Source: Sphingomonas sabuli (GTDB lineage Bacteria; Pseudomonadota; Alphaproteobacteria; Sphingomonadales; Sphingomonadaceae). Taken from it: a stretch of 64,000 nucleotides of DNA. The stretch is taken from NCBI RefSeq assembly GCF_014352855.1, contig NZ_CP060697.1, positions 682,001 to 746,000 on the forward strand. Direction: 5' to 3'. The notes below the pieces were generated by a model, which saw only the letters and a program-made list of their open reading frames with translations, searched no databases and was not told the origin of the DNA. Positions 1 to 7,322 of the stretch are shown in pieces. Position numbers and translations under genes: made by a program. Numbering within the stretch: the first letter of the stretch is position 1; every line of letters begins with the position of its first letter.

Positions 1-76
1 CCAGCGACGAGCGTTCCAGCGCGCGCATCACCCCTTGGCCGAGCAGCGCACCGGCCCCGGTCACGAGGACTTTCAC
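1..76 (-). CDS. N-terminus of a Rossmann-fold or ATP-grasp protein (cut by window edge)
   Basis: Only the first 25 residues lie inside the window. They read from a GTG start and contain VLVTGAGALLGQG, a glycine-rich nucleotide-binding loop after a first beta strand. The pattern fits the start of NAD-dependent epimerase-like proteins and also of ATP-grasp proteins related to carbamoyl-phosphate synthase; the fragment cannot decide between them. The start GTG overlaps the TGA stop of the upstream phosphoesterase gene by four bases (GTGA), so the two are probably cotranscribed and translationally coupled. Location beside sugar-transfer genes suggests a role in surface-glycan or nucleotide-sugar metabolism (inference). 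Confidence 0.55.
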   Translation of the reverse strand, partial: MKVLVTGAGALLGQGVMRALERSSL

Positions 77-795
77 TGGAAAAACTGGCACAGGCGCTCC
101 TTGGTCGGCGCCGACAGGCCTGTCGCGCGCAGCTTGCGAATCGTCGAATCCCAACTTCGGTCGATCCACCGCTGCTCAATGGAGAATTCAGGACCCGCCG
201 TCACCATCGCCCACTGCCCGCGCGGATCTTCGCGGTCGCGGGGCTGGCCGATGGACCCCACCGTGTACACGCCGCCCGCCCGATCGGCTGGCCGATAGCC
301 GCGAAAGCGGTGCACATGCCCGAATATGCCCCAGTCGAAACCGCGCGACTGCAGCACTTCGGCCGCCTGCTGCATCGCGGCTTCGCCGTTGAGGTACGTC
401 CAGTCAGGAAAGCCGAACGGATTGGCGTGCGATACGAGCAGGCGCTCCGCGGTCCATTCCGCATGCCATGGCAAAGCGTCGACCGCGCCCGGCCCACCCA
501 GCTGTTCCACGGTCCAGGCGACCGATTCCCGAATCCAGTCCGGCAGCTTGGCGCGATATGCGTCGGCACCCGCGCCGGAGCGGTACAGCACGTCATGGTT
601 GCCGGTGATGAGGATCGCCCCGTCGCGCTCCACAGCGTACTGCGTCAGGCGCAGCGTTTCGCGCGGTTCCGGCCCGTAGGTAAAGAGGTCGCCGAGGATG
701 ATCAGCCGGTCGAAGCCTTCGCTTCTCGCGCCTTCCAGTGCGTCGGCGAAATGCTCGGCCGCGGAATGGATGTCGCTGAGGACGGCGATCTTCAC
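73..795 (-). CDS. Calcineurin-like metallophosphoesterase
   Basis: A 240-residue protein with the complete metallophosphoesterase signature: D8 and H10 in SDIH, D36 in GDLF, N66-H67-D68 in GNHD, H123 in the following strand and the GHVH box near residues 159-162. These residues build the two-metal site of the YfcE/MJ0936-like branch, which hydrolyses phosphodiesters or phosphomonoesters in the cytoplasm. No signal peptide or membrane segment is seen. The substrate cannot be read from the sequence. It is first in a leftward operon with the truncated gene at the window edge and is divergent from a glycosyltransferase gene across 129 bases. Confidence 0.85.
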   Translation of the reverse strand: MKIAVLSDIHSAAEHFADALEGARSEGFDRLIILGDLFTYGPEPRETLRLTQYAVERDGAILITGNHDVLYRSGAGADAYRAKLPDWIRESVAWTVEQLGGPGAVDALPWHAEWTAERLLVSHANPFGFPDWTYLNGEAAMQQAAEVLQSRGFDWGIFGHVHRFRGYRPADRAGGVYTVGSIGQPRDREDPRGQWAMVTAGPEFSIEQRWIDRSWDSTIRKLRATGLSAPTKERLCQFFQ

Positions 796-924
796 GGCCT
801 ACGGAACTCCGGAAATCCGCCCGTCAGGCGTGCGGGATGTTGCGAATGCTGCCAAGCTCTTACAGAAGCGCATGTGCGGTGTCATCGCGCGACGCCCCTG
901 CGAGCGGAGAGTTGGTAAAAGCTG
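796..924. promoter_or_regulatory. Divergent intergenic region (phosphoesterase / glycosyltransferase)
   Basis: These 129 bases separate two divergently transcribed genes, so both promoters must lie here or just inside the genes. No strong sigma-70 match or palindrome was seen, and I cannot place the start sites. Confidence 0.4.
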
Positions 925-2058
925 GTGCCGAACAGGAAAATTCTGGTTGTCGGTTCCTATGCACCTTCCCTCGTCACCTTTCGCGGCCCGTTGATCGCCG
1001 CGATGGTCCAACTGGGTCATGACGTCGTGGCTGCGGCGCCGGACATGGACGACGCCACGGCAGGCAAATTGCGCGCGCTTGGCGCGAGCCCGGCCAATGT
1101 CCCGCTGAAGAATGCCAGCCTGAGCCCATTCGGACTGCTCCGCTCGTTGCGCGCCATGCGCGCGCTGGTCCGCAGCGTTCGACCCGATGCGATCCTGTCT
1201 TACACGGTCAAGCCCGTCGTGCTCGGCGCGCTGGCTGGCCATGCCGAGCGCGTGCCGAAGATCGTCTCGCTGGTAACTGGGCTTGGCTATGCCTTCACCG
1301 GCGGCCGTGAACCAAAGCGCATGGTGAGCAAGGCCGCGGCGTCCTTCCTCTACCGCGCGGCATTCCGCCGCTCGCACGTCATCCTGTTTCAGAATGGCGA
1401 CGACCAGGCGCTGTTCCGCAAGCTTGGGCTGGTGGGGCGCGACCGCCAGACCCATGTGGTCGACGGATCGGGCATCGATATCGACCAGTTTACCCCTGCC
1501 CCGCTTCCCGAAGGCCCGTCATTCCTGATGATTGCCAGGCTGCTGCGCGACAAGGGCATTTGCGAGTTCGGACAGGCGGCGATGCGGATCAAGGCCACGC
1601 ACCCCGACGTTCCGATCGCGTTGGTCGGCATGTTCGACCCCAGTCCGGATTCCCTCTCGCAAGACGAGCTCGACGCGCTGATCGCCGCGGGCATCGACTA
1701 TCGCGGCCAGCTGGCCGACGTCCGCCCGGCGATCGCGCAATGCTCCGTCTACGTCCTGCCCTCCTATCGCGAGGGGACGCCGCGGTCGGTGCTAGAAGCG
1801 ATGGCGATGGGCCGCGCGATCATCACCACCGACGCGCCGGGCTGCCGGGAAACGGTCGTGGACGGCGAAAACGGCCTGCTGGTCCCGCCCCGCGACGCGG
1901 ATGCACTGTACGAGGCGATGCTAACGATGATCGAACGGCCCGAGCCGATTGCGGCAATGGGCGCGGCTTCGCGCCGTATCGCCGAGCGCAAATATGACGT
2001 GCGCAAGGTCAATGCCGACCTGCTGCGCTACGCCGGCCTCGACGGCGATGCCGCATGA
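925..2058 (+). CDS. GT4-family glycosyltransferase
   Basis: A 377-residue GT-B fold glycosyltransferase. The N-terminal half starts KILVVGSYAPS and holds the acceptor domain; the C-terminal half carries the GT4 donor-site motif EGTPRSVLE (about residues 283-291), whose two glutamates are the EX7E pair of retaining enzymes. It resembles PglA-type transferases that add a second sugar to an undecaprenyl-linked monosaccharide. The start is a GTG at 925; a weak purine-rich stretch precedes it. The next gene begins inside its stop codon (ATGA), and that gene encodes the matching initiating sugar-phosphate transferase, so the two probably build a lipid-linked disaccharide for capsule, O-antigen or glycoprotein. 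The sugar donor is not predictable. Confidence 0.85.
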   Translation: MPNRKILVVGSYAPSLVTFRGPLIAAMVQLGHDVVAAAPDMDDATAGKLRALGASPANVPLKNASLSPFGLLRSLRAMRALVRSVRPDAILSYTVKPVVLGALAGHAERVPKIVSLVTGLGYAFTGGREPKRMVSKAAASFLYRAAFRRSHVILFQNGDDQALFRKLGLVGRDRQTHVVDGSGIDIDQFTPAPLPEGPSFLMIARLLRDKGICEFGQAAMRIKATHPDVPIALVGMFDPSPDSLSQDELDALIAAGIDYRGQLADVRPAIAQCSVYVLPSYREGTPRSVLEAMAMGRAIITTDAPGCRETVVDGENGLLVPPRDADALYEAMLTMIERPEPIAAMGAASRRIAERKYDVRKVNADLLRYAGLDGDAA

Positions 2059-2678
2059 AGCGGCTGTTCGACCTTGCGGTGGCCGTGGTCCTACTGGTGC
2101 TCACCGCGCCGCTCATGGCGGTGCTCGCGCTGGTCATTCGCGCCAAGCTGGGGTCGCCGGTCCTGTTCCGGCAGGTCCGCCCCGGTCTCCACGCGCAGCC
2201 TTTCACCATGGTCAAGTTTCGCACCATGCTCGATTCGCGCGGGCCCGACGGCGAATTGTTGTCGGACCATGAACGACTGACCGATTTCGGCAAATGGCTG
2301 CGCTCGACCAGCCTCGATGAACTGCCCGAGCTGTGGAACCTGCTGCGCGGCGAAATGAGCCTGGTAGGCCCGCGCCCCCTGTTGATGCATTACGTGCCGC
2401 TATTCTCGCCGGAGCAGGCGCGACGGCACGAGGTGATGCCCGGGATCACCGGCTGGGCGCAGGTCAACGGCCGCAATGCCATTTCGTGGGAAGAGAAATT
2501 CCGGCTCGATGTCTGGTACGTCGACAACGGCTCGTTCGCGCTGGACATGAAAATCCTCGCCATGACCGCGCGCAATGTGCTGTCGCGCCACGGCATCGCC
2601 GCCGATGGCGATGCAACCATGCCGCCGTTTCGCGGCAGTCCGCCGGTCGACGGGCCGGAAACCGGCTCGCTGCCTTAG
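2055..2678 (+). CDS. Initiating sugar-phosphate transferase (PglC/WcaJ type)
   Basis: A 207-residue monotopic phosphoglycosyl transferase that moves a sugar-1-phosphate from a UDP-sugar to undecaprenyl phosphate in the inner membrane. The family hallmarks are visible: an N-terminal hydrophobic re-entrant helix (residues 5-28), the VKFRTM segment, the DELPELWNLLRGEMSLVGPRP core with catalytic Asp-Glu, and the PGITGWAQVNGRN box. Its length matches the short PglC form without the extra membrane domain of WbaP. It overlaps the preceding glycosyltransferase by ATGA. Its stop interlocks with that of the convergent hydroxylase gene (TTAG at 2675-2678). Cargo sugar is unknown; a bacillosamine-like sugar is possible but unproven. 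Confidence 0.88.
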   Translation: MKRLFDLAVAVVLLVLTAPLMAVLALVIRAKLGSPVLFRQVRPGLHAQPFTMVKFRTMLDSRGPDGELLSDHERLTDFGKWLRSTSLDELPELWNLLRGEMSLVGPRPLLMHYVPLFSPEQARRHEVMPGITGWAQVNGRNAISWEEKFRLDVWYVDNGSFALDMKILAMTARNVLSRHGIAADGDATMPPFRGSPPVDGPETGSLP

Positions 2679-3847
2679 GAGGCGGTACCCTCGCGGCGGC
2701 GGAACAAGGCGGTGATCGCCTCGCGCTCCGCCTCGCTGATGTCCGGGCGCCAGACGTCGAAGATCAGGACCACCCTGTCCTCGCCGCTGTCGTTGCGCGC
2801 TTCATGTTCGATGGTGTCGTCGAAGATGAGCAACTTGCCGCGCTCCCACGTGCGCACTTCGTTACCCACGCGCAGCTCGCACTTGGGCGGCGTGACCAGC
2901 GGCAGGTGACAGATGAGACGGACGTTGGCGCTGCCGGTATGCGCCGGAATCCTCGATCCGGCCTTGAGCACGGAGAACATCACCGCCGGCGCGCTGGGAT
3001 TGCGGCGGGAGAAATAGGGCAGCGGCAGCGCGTTCAAGGCCGCGAACGTCTGCGGGCACTTGGCGGCAAGCGCCGCGTCCGGCTGTCCTTCTTTCCACAG
3101 CTGCAGCGTCGACCAGCCGGCATTGTCGGCCATCCCGCCATGCCCGTCGGCCGGCGTGTGGCTGTCGGACGTAATGTGCGGCGCAAGCGCGGCCGGGTCG
3201 GCGGCCAGGGCCCGGAATTCGGCTTCAATCGCATCGGTCTGGGCTTCCAGCCCCGCCGCCCAGTCGAAATCTTCGCGTTCGAAGAAGGCGATCTGCGGAA
3301 GGCCCGGAAAATAATAGGTCGTGGGCCTCTGCACGTAGATGTTGGCCTTGCCCGACACATAATCGAGCGACTGGCGAAAGCGCTTTGGCGCGGACCGCAC
3401 GTCGAAGCCGGCATCCGCCAGCTCCTGCACGATCGCGTCCGTGCGCTGTTCCTGCGCATTCACCACCCATTGATGGGCGTCGGCCAGGCGCTGGTGGATT
3501 TCCCGCGGCAGATCGGGCTGGTGCCGCTCGAGCGCGAAGGCGCGCCCGTAAGCGAAGGTCGCTGCGCCGCCATCCTTGTCGCGGACCGCCCAGTCGCCTT
3601 TCAGCAACCAGGCGCTCACCACGTTCGGTTGCGCGGCAAGGAAACGGTCGAGCAACGCGGACGCGTTCGCGGTATCCCCGCATCGTTCGGTGGCGATGGC
3701 CAGCATCAGCAGGGGTTGCGGATTGGACGGGTCCGCGTCGACCAGCCGAACGAGAAGCTGGCGCGCCTCGGAAAACCGGCGCGCGCGCATGTGCGCCGTC
3801 GCTTCGTTGATACCGTCCTCCACCTCCACGTCGTCCTGTGCCATCAT
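2675..3847 (-). CDS. TPR-containing aspartyl/asparaginyl beta-hydroxylase
   Basis: A 390-residue protein with two parts. Residues 1-130 contain TPR-like helical repeats. The C-terminal part is an Fe(II)/2-oxoglutarate dioxygenase of the AspH/LpxO family: it has the HTG..N.R...HLPL segment with the first metal histidine, then an R-x-W-x-x-G block, then FDDTIEHEARN with the second histidine and the following conserved arginine near VVLIFDVWRP. The family hydroxylates Asp/Asn side chains or lipid A acyl chains. I chose the first ATG of an ATG-ATG pair because it overlaps the TGA of the upstream NamZ-like gene (ATGA at 3844-3847). A much longer open frame upstream is the antisense shadow of that gene. 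The protein appears cytosolic, and its substrate is unknown. Confidence 0.85.
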   Translation of the reverse strand: MMAQDDVEVEDGINEATAHMRARRFSEARQLLVRLVDADPSNPQPLLMLAIATERCGDTANASALLDRFLAAQPNVVSAWLLKGDWAVRDKDGGAATFAYGRAFALERHQPDLPREIHQRLADAHQWVVNAQEQRTDAIVQELADAGFDVRSAPKRFRQSLDYVSGKANIYVQRPTTYYFPGLPQIAFFEREDFDWAAGLEAQTDAIEAEFRALAADPAALAPHITSDSHTPADGHGGMADNAGWSTLQLWKEGQPDAALAAKCPQTFAALNALPLPYFSRRNPSAPAVMFSVLKAGSRIPAHTGSANVRLICHLPLVTPPKCELRVGNEVRTWERGKLLIFDDTIEHEARNDSGEDRVVLIFDVWRPDISEAEREAITALFRRREGTAS

Positions 3848-5058
3848 TCGTTCTCTTGTCCGTAAAGCAGGACCGGCCGCATCTGGTCCCGCCATGCCGC
3901 TTCGTCCGCCCCGGCAAGCGCATCGAGATCGCCCGGCTCCGATCCCTGGCCGTCGACCCACTCGCGCAGTAACGGCGAGCCGTTTATGACGTCGATGGGC
4001 AGCTTTCCGAATGCATATTCGTACGGGAAGTCGCGCCACAGATCGTAATCGGGCTGGATCGTGCGGATCGCCCTGAACGCCAGGCTTTGCAGGCGCCACG
4101 GCTTGAAGGCGCGGTGATCGTAGAACCCGCCCTCGGCATGGATCTGCACCCCGTTGCACAGCTTGCCGACATGCTTGTGGAAAGTGGGTTCGAAATTGAT
4201 CTCGCGCAGCTTGCAGCCGGCGAGCCAGTCGGGCGCCGTACCCTCCATTTCCGCAATGATGCGCTTGGGATCGATGTCCGGCGCCCCGAACAGTTCCAGC
4301 GGGCGGGTCGTGCCCCGCCCCTCGCTCAGCGTCGCGCCTTCCAGCATGACCGTCCCGGCATAGCAGCGCGCCATGTTGAGGTTGGCGGCATTGGGGCTTG
4401 GGTTGATCCAGATGCGGTCTTCGGGCCAGCCGAAGCCGGGCGCCGCATCGGGCTGCCAACCCGCCATCTCGATCACGCGATAATCGACGTCGAGCTTGAA
4501 GTGATCGATGAACCAATGGCCGAGTTCGCCCAGCGTCAGTCCGTGGCGCATCGGGATCGGACCCGCGCCAACGAAGCTTTCCCACCCTCCGCGAAGGGTC
4601 AGCCCCTCGACCGGACGACCGGCCGGGTTGGGCCGGTCGAGCACCCAAACGCTCTTGCCGGTCTCCGCCCCCGCCTGCAGTACGTAGAGCAGGGTCGTGA
4701 TGAAGGTGTAGATGCGACAGCCAAGGTCCTGCAGGTCGATGAGGACGACATCGAAAGTCGACAGCATCTGCGACGTGGGGCGGCGGACTTCGCCGTAGAG
4801 GCTGAAGACGGGGATGTTGTGGACCGGGTCGGTGTAATCGTCCGACTCGATCATATTGTCCTGCTTGTCGCCGCGCAGGCCGTGTTGCGGACCGAAAGCG
4901 GCGGTGACGTTGACGCCCGCCGCAACCAGCGCGTCGAGGCTGTGGGTCAGGTCTGCGGTCACCGACGCCGGATGAGCTACAAGGGCGACGCGCTTGCCCT
5001 CCAGCGGCTTGCGCAGGTCCGGGTCGGCCAGCAGCCGGTCGATTCCGAAAAAGGTCAT
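3844..5058 (-). CDS. DUF1343 protein, NamZ-like exo-beta-N-acetylmuramidase family
   Basis: A 404-residue protein matching DUF1343 along its whole length: an N-terminal segment with FGPQHGLRGDKQDNM, a central VLIDLQDLGCRIYTFITTL block, the VLDRPNP motif, then EGRGTTRPLELFGAP and a C-terminal domain. Characterised members (NamZ of Bacteroidetes and Bacillus) remove terminal MurNAc from peptidoglycan fragments. This copy has no obvious signal peptide, so it may act on imported muropeptides in the cytoplasm (inference). The start at 5058 is the first ATG giving the family's normal N-terminus; an upstream extension lies inside the neighbouring gene. It is the middle gene of a three-gene leftward operon, 11 bases after the DOMON-like gene and overlapping the hydroxylase gene. 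Confidence 0.85.
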   Translation of the reverse strand: MTFFGIDRLLADPDLRKPLEGKRVALVAHPASVTADLTHSLDALVAAGVNVTAAFGPQHGLRGDKQDNMIESDDYTDPVHNIPVFSLYGEVRRPTSQMLSTFDVVLIDLQDLGCRIYTFITTLLYVLQAGAETGKSVWVLDRPNPAGRPVEGLTLRGGWESFVGAGPIPMRHGLTLGELGHWFIDHFKLDVDYRVIEMAGWQPDAAPGFGWPEDRIWINPSPNAANLNMARCYAGTVMLEGATLSEGRGTTRPLELFGAPDIDPKRIIAEMEGTAPDWLAGCKLREINFEPTFHKHVGKLCNGVQIHAEGGFYDHRAFKPWRLQSLAFRAIRTIQPDYDLWRDFPYEYAFGKLPIDVINGSPLLREWVDGQGSEPGDLDALAGADEAAWRDQMRPVLLYGQENE

Positions 5059-5069
5059 GCGGCTGTTCT

Positions 5070-5603
5070 CTAGGCGAGCTTTGCCGTGAAGCAATCGGCG
5101 CGGTGGAAATCGGGCTTTTCCGGGTCGGGATGGACCAGTGCCCAATAGGATTTGGTGCCGTCCGCTTCCCCGATCACCGCCGAAAGGCCCAGCCGCCATC
5201 GCACGTCCGCCGCGCACGCAAGGGTCGCGCCCAGCGTCCACCAGGTAAAATTATCCTCCATCCGCACGTAAGGCTCAGCCACATCGGCCTGGGTCATGCC
5301 GTCGCGGTAAGCGGCGAAATCGTACGCCGCCCAGTCGCCCGAGGGCGCGAAATTCCACTCGCGATAGGCCTCCTCACCGTCCTCCTGAAGGAAAGCCTCG
5401 AAGCAGGTGGTGCGCCACAGCTCGTCCCGGCGGCCCGGATCGCCGGATTGCGGCATGGCAAAGCGCGCGACCGGCGCTTCGATGCCGAACCAGATGTTGG
5501 TGGTTGCCATGGCGCCGAGCTTCGCCACATGTTCGACGGTCGCCCACAGCTTGAGCGGGCTGGCCGACGGCGTCGCCGGATGGGGCAAGAGGATCAGCTG
5601 CAC
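5070..5603 (-). CDS. DOMON-like domain protein
   Basis: A 177-residue protein of the single-domain DOMON-like type seen in alphaproteobacteria. It is rich in aromatic residues (RDELWRTTCFEAFL, WNFAPSGDWAAYDF, DNFTWWTLGATL) that suit a beta-sandwich ligand-binding fold for heme or sugar. No signal peptide is evident. It starts with GTG at 5603 and is first in the operon with the NamZ-like and hydroxylase genes. Ligand and role are unknown. Given the neighbour, a carbohydrate ligand is an attractive guess only. Confidence 0.7.
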   Translation of the reverse strand: MQLILLPHPATPSASPLKLWATVEHVAKLGAMATTNIWFGIEAPVARFAMPQSGDPGRRDELWRTTCFEAFLQEDGEEAYREWNFAPSGDWAAYDFAAYRDGMTQADVAEPYVRMEDNFTWWTLGATLACAADVRWRLGLSAVIGEADGTKSYWALVHPDPEKPDFHRADCFTAKLA

Positions 5604-5610
5604 GACAAGG

Positions 5611-5639
5611 ATAGTAGCAGCGCGCGTGGCCGTTCGCTA
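5611..5639 (-). promoter_or_regulatory. Possible promoter of the DOMON/NamZ/hydroxylase operon
   Basis: On the minus strand a -10-like TACTAT (5616-5611) and a weak -35-like TAGCGA (5639-5634) are separated by 17 bases. The GTG start at 5603 lies only 7 bases beyond the -10, so a transcript from here would be leaderless or nearly so. The opposite gene tyrS starts at 5650, so both promoters share about 46 bases. The match is weak. Confidence 0.35.
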
Positions 5640-5649
5640 AGCGGCAATC

Positions 5650-6870
5650 ATGACCGAATACAGCTCCGACCTCCTGCGGCTGCTCGACGACCGCGGATAC
5701 GTGCACCAGATGACCGACGCGGCCGGGCTCGACGCGCTCGCCAGCAAGGGCGTCGTGTCGGGCTATATCGGCTTCGACGCGACCGCGCCGAGCCTGCACG
5801 TGGGCAGTCTCGTGCAGATCATGTTGCTGCGTCGGCTGCAGCAGGCGGGCCACCGGCCGATCGTTCTGATGGGCGGCGGGACGACCAAGGTGGGCGATCC
5901 CACCGGCAAGGACGAAGCGCGCAAGCTGCTGACCGACGAGGATATCGCCACCAACATCGCCGGCATCCGCAAGGTGTTCGAACGCTTCCTGACCTTCGGC
6001 GACGGCCCGACCGACGCGATCATGGTCAACAACGACGACTGGCTGTCGAAGCTGGAATACATCCCGTTCCTGCGCGACGTCGGGCGGCACTTCACGATCA
6101 ACCGCATGCTGACCTTTGACAGCGTCCAGTTGCGGCTGGAACGCGAGCAGCCGCTGACCTTCCTCGAATTCAACTACATGATCCTACAGGCCTACGATTT
6201 CCTTGAGCTATCGCGCCGTGCCGGCTGCCGCCTGCAGATGGGCGGGTCGGACCAGTGGGGGAACATCGTCAACGGGATCGAGCTGACGCGGCGGGTCGAA
6301 GGCACGGAGGTGTTCGGCGTGACCACCCCGCTGATCACCAACCCCGACGGGTCGAAGATGGGCAAGACGGCGCGCGGCGCGGTGTGGCTGAACGCCGACA
6401 TGGTCGGCCCTTACGATTACTGGCAATTCTGGCGAAACACCGACGACAGCAACGTCGGCGTTTTCCTGCGGCGCTTTACCGATCTGCCGATGGACGAGGT
6501 CCGGCGGCTGGAAGGATTGCAGGGCGCGGACATCAACCAGGCCAAGGTCGTACTGGCAACGGAAGCGACGGCCATGCTGCACGGTCGCGAGGAGGCCGAA
6601 AAGGCCGAGCGCACCGCCGCCGATACATTCGCCGGCGGATCGAGTGCCGGCCTGCCCAGCCTGTCCACCGGTGGGTCGATCTCGATCCTCGCGGCGCTTA
6701 CCGGGCTGGGCTTCTGCGCCTCGAACGGAGAAGCCAAACGCAAGATCGCGGAAGGTGCGGTGAAGCTTGACGATCAGCCGGTAGACGATCCCGCCCACAC
6801 TGTCGTGGTGTCAGGGGACCCGGTGAAGCTGAGTCTGGGCAAAAAGAAATACGGCCTGCTCGTTCCCTAG
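5650..6870 (+). CDS. tyrS: Tyrosyl-tRNA synthetase
   Basis: A 406-residue class I aminoacyl-tRNA synthetase that charges tRNA-Tyr. The HIGH-type motif is HVGS in GFDATAPSLHVGSLVQ (about residues 46-60). The tyrosine-pocket motif is in QMGGSDQWGNI, and the KMSKS equivalent is KMGKT near residue 237. The C-terminus carries an S4 RNA-binding domain containing GEAKRKIAEGAVKLDD. Length and domain order are those of bacterial TyrRS of the TyrS type. Its TAG stop interlocks with that of the convergent DMT gene through CTAG (6867-6870). Confidence 0.97.
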   Translation: MTEYSSDLLRLLDDRGYVHQMTDAAGLDALASKGVVSGYIGFDATAPSLHVGSLVQIMLLRRLQQAGHRPIVLMGGGTTKVGDPTGKDEARKLLTDEDIATNIAGIRKVFERFLTFGDGPTDAIMVNNDDWLSKLEYIPFLRDVGRHFTINRMLTFDSVQLRLEREQPLTFLEFNYMILQAYDFLELSRRAGCRLQMGGSDQWGNIVNGIELTRRVEGTEVFGVTTPLITNPDGSKMGKTARGAVWLNADMVGPYDYWQFWRNTDDSNVGVFLRRFTDLPMDEVRRLEGLQGADINQAKVVLATEATAMLHGREEAEKAERTAADTFAGGSSAGLPSLSTGGSISILAALTGLGFCASNGEAKRKIAEGAVKLDDQPVDDPAHTVVVSGDPVKLSLGKKKYGLLVP

Positions 6871-7310
6871 CTCCTGCGCACCAATACCACGCCGGCCAGC
6901 ACCAGAATCGCGCCGAGCACCCTGCCGAGATTGATCGGTTCCCGCGCCAGTCCCAACGCACCGACATGGTCGAGCGCGAGCGCCATCGCGATCTGCCCCG
7001 CGATTCCGATCGTGATCAGCGATGCCAGCCCGATCTTCGGCGCGGCGAAGGCGGCAACGGCGACGAAGATCGCGCCGTAAAGACCGCCGATCCACGCGAA
7101 CCACGGCAAGCCGGCGAACGCCGCGCTGCCCGGGCGATTGCCGCTGCCGAGCCACACGACGAGCAGTGCGATGGTGCCGACGACGAAGGAAATCAGCGCG
7201 GCAAGCACCGGCGAGCCGCCCGCCTTGGCGAGCATGGCGTTGGTCGGCGCCTGGAGCGCGACCATCCCGCCGGCGATGAACACGAGCAGGATTGGGATCA
7301 GCAATTGCAC
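6867..7310 (-). CDS. Small DMT-superfamily transporter (DUF606/YdcZ type)
   Basis: A 147-residue, very hydrophobic protein with about five predicted membrane helices (residues 4-22, 34-54, 66-88, 90-112 and 126-145). N-terminal GGMVALQAPTNAMLAKAGGSP is the family signature of DUF606/YdcZ proteins, half-size members of the drug/metabolite transporter superfamily thought to work as dimers. The substrate is unknown. It starts with GTG and lies 12 bases downstream of recG on the same strand, so it is probably cotranscribed with it, although no functional link is known. Confidence 0.8.
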   Translation of the reverse strand: MQLLIPILLVFIAGGMVALQAPTNAMLAKAGGSPVLAALISFVVGTIALLVVWLGSGNRPGSAAFAGLPWFAWIGGLYGAIFVAVAAFAAPKIGLASLITIGIAGQIAMALALDHVGALGLAREPINLGRVLGAILVLAGVVLVRRS

Positions 7311-7322
7311 GGGCGTTCCTTT

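Noticed and set aside
2333..3865. Long plus-strand open frame opposite the hydroxylase gene
   Set aside because: It overlaps the sugar transferase at one end and is antisense to a clear AspH-family gene; low-complexity translation, no ribosome binding site.
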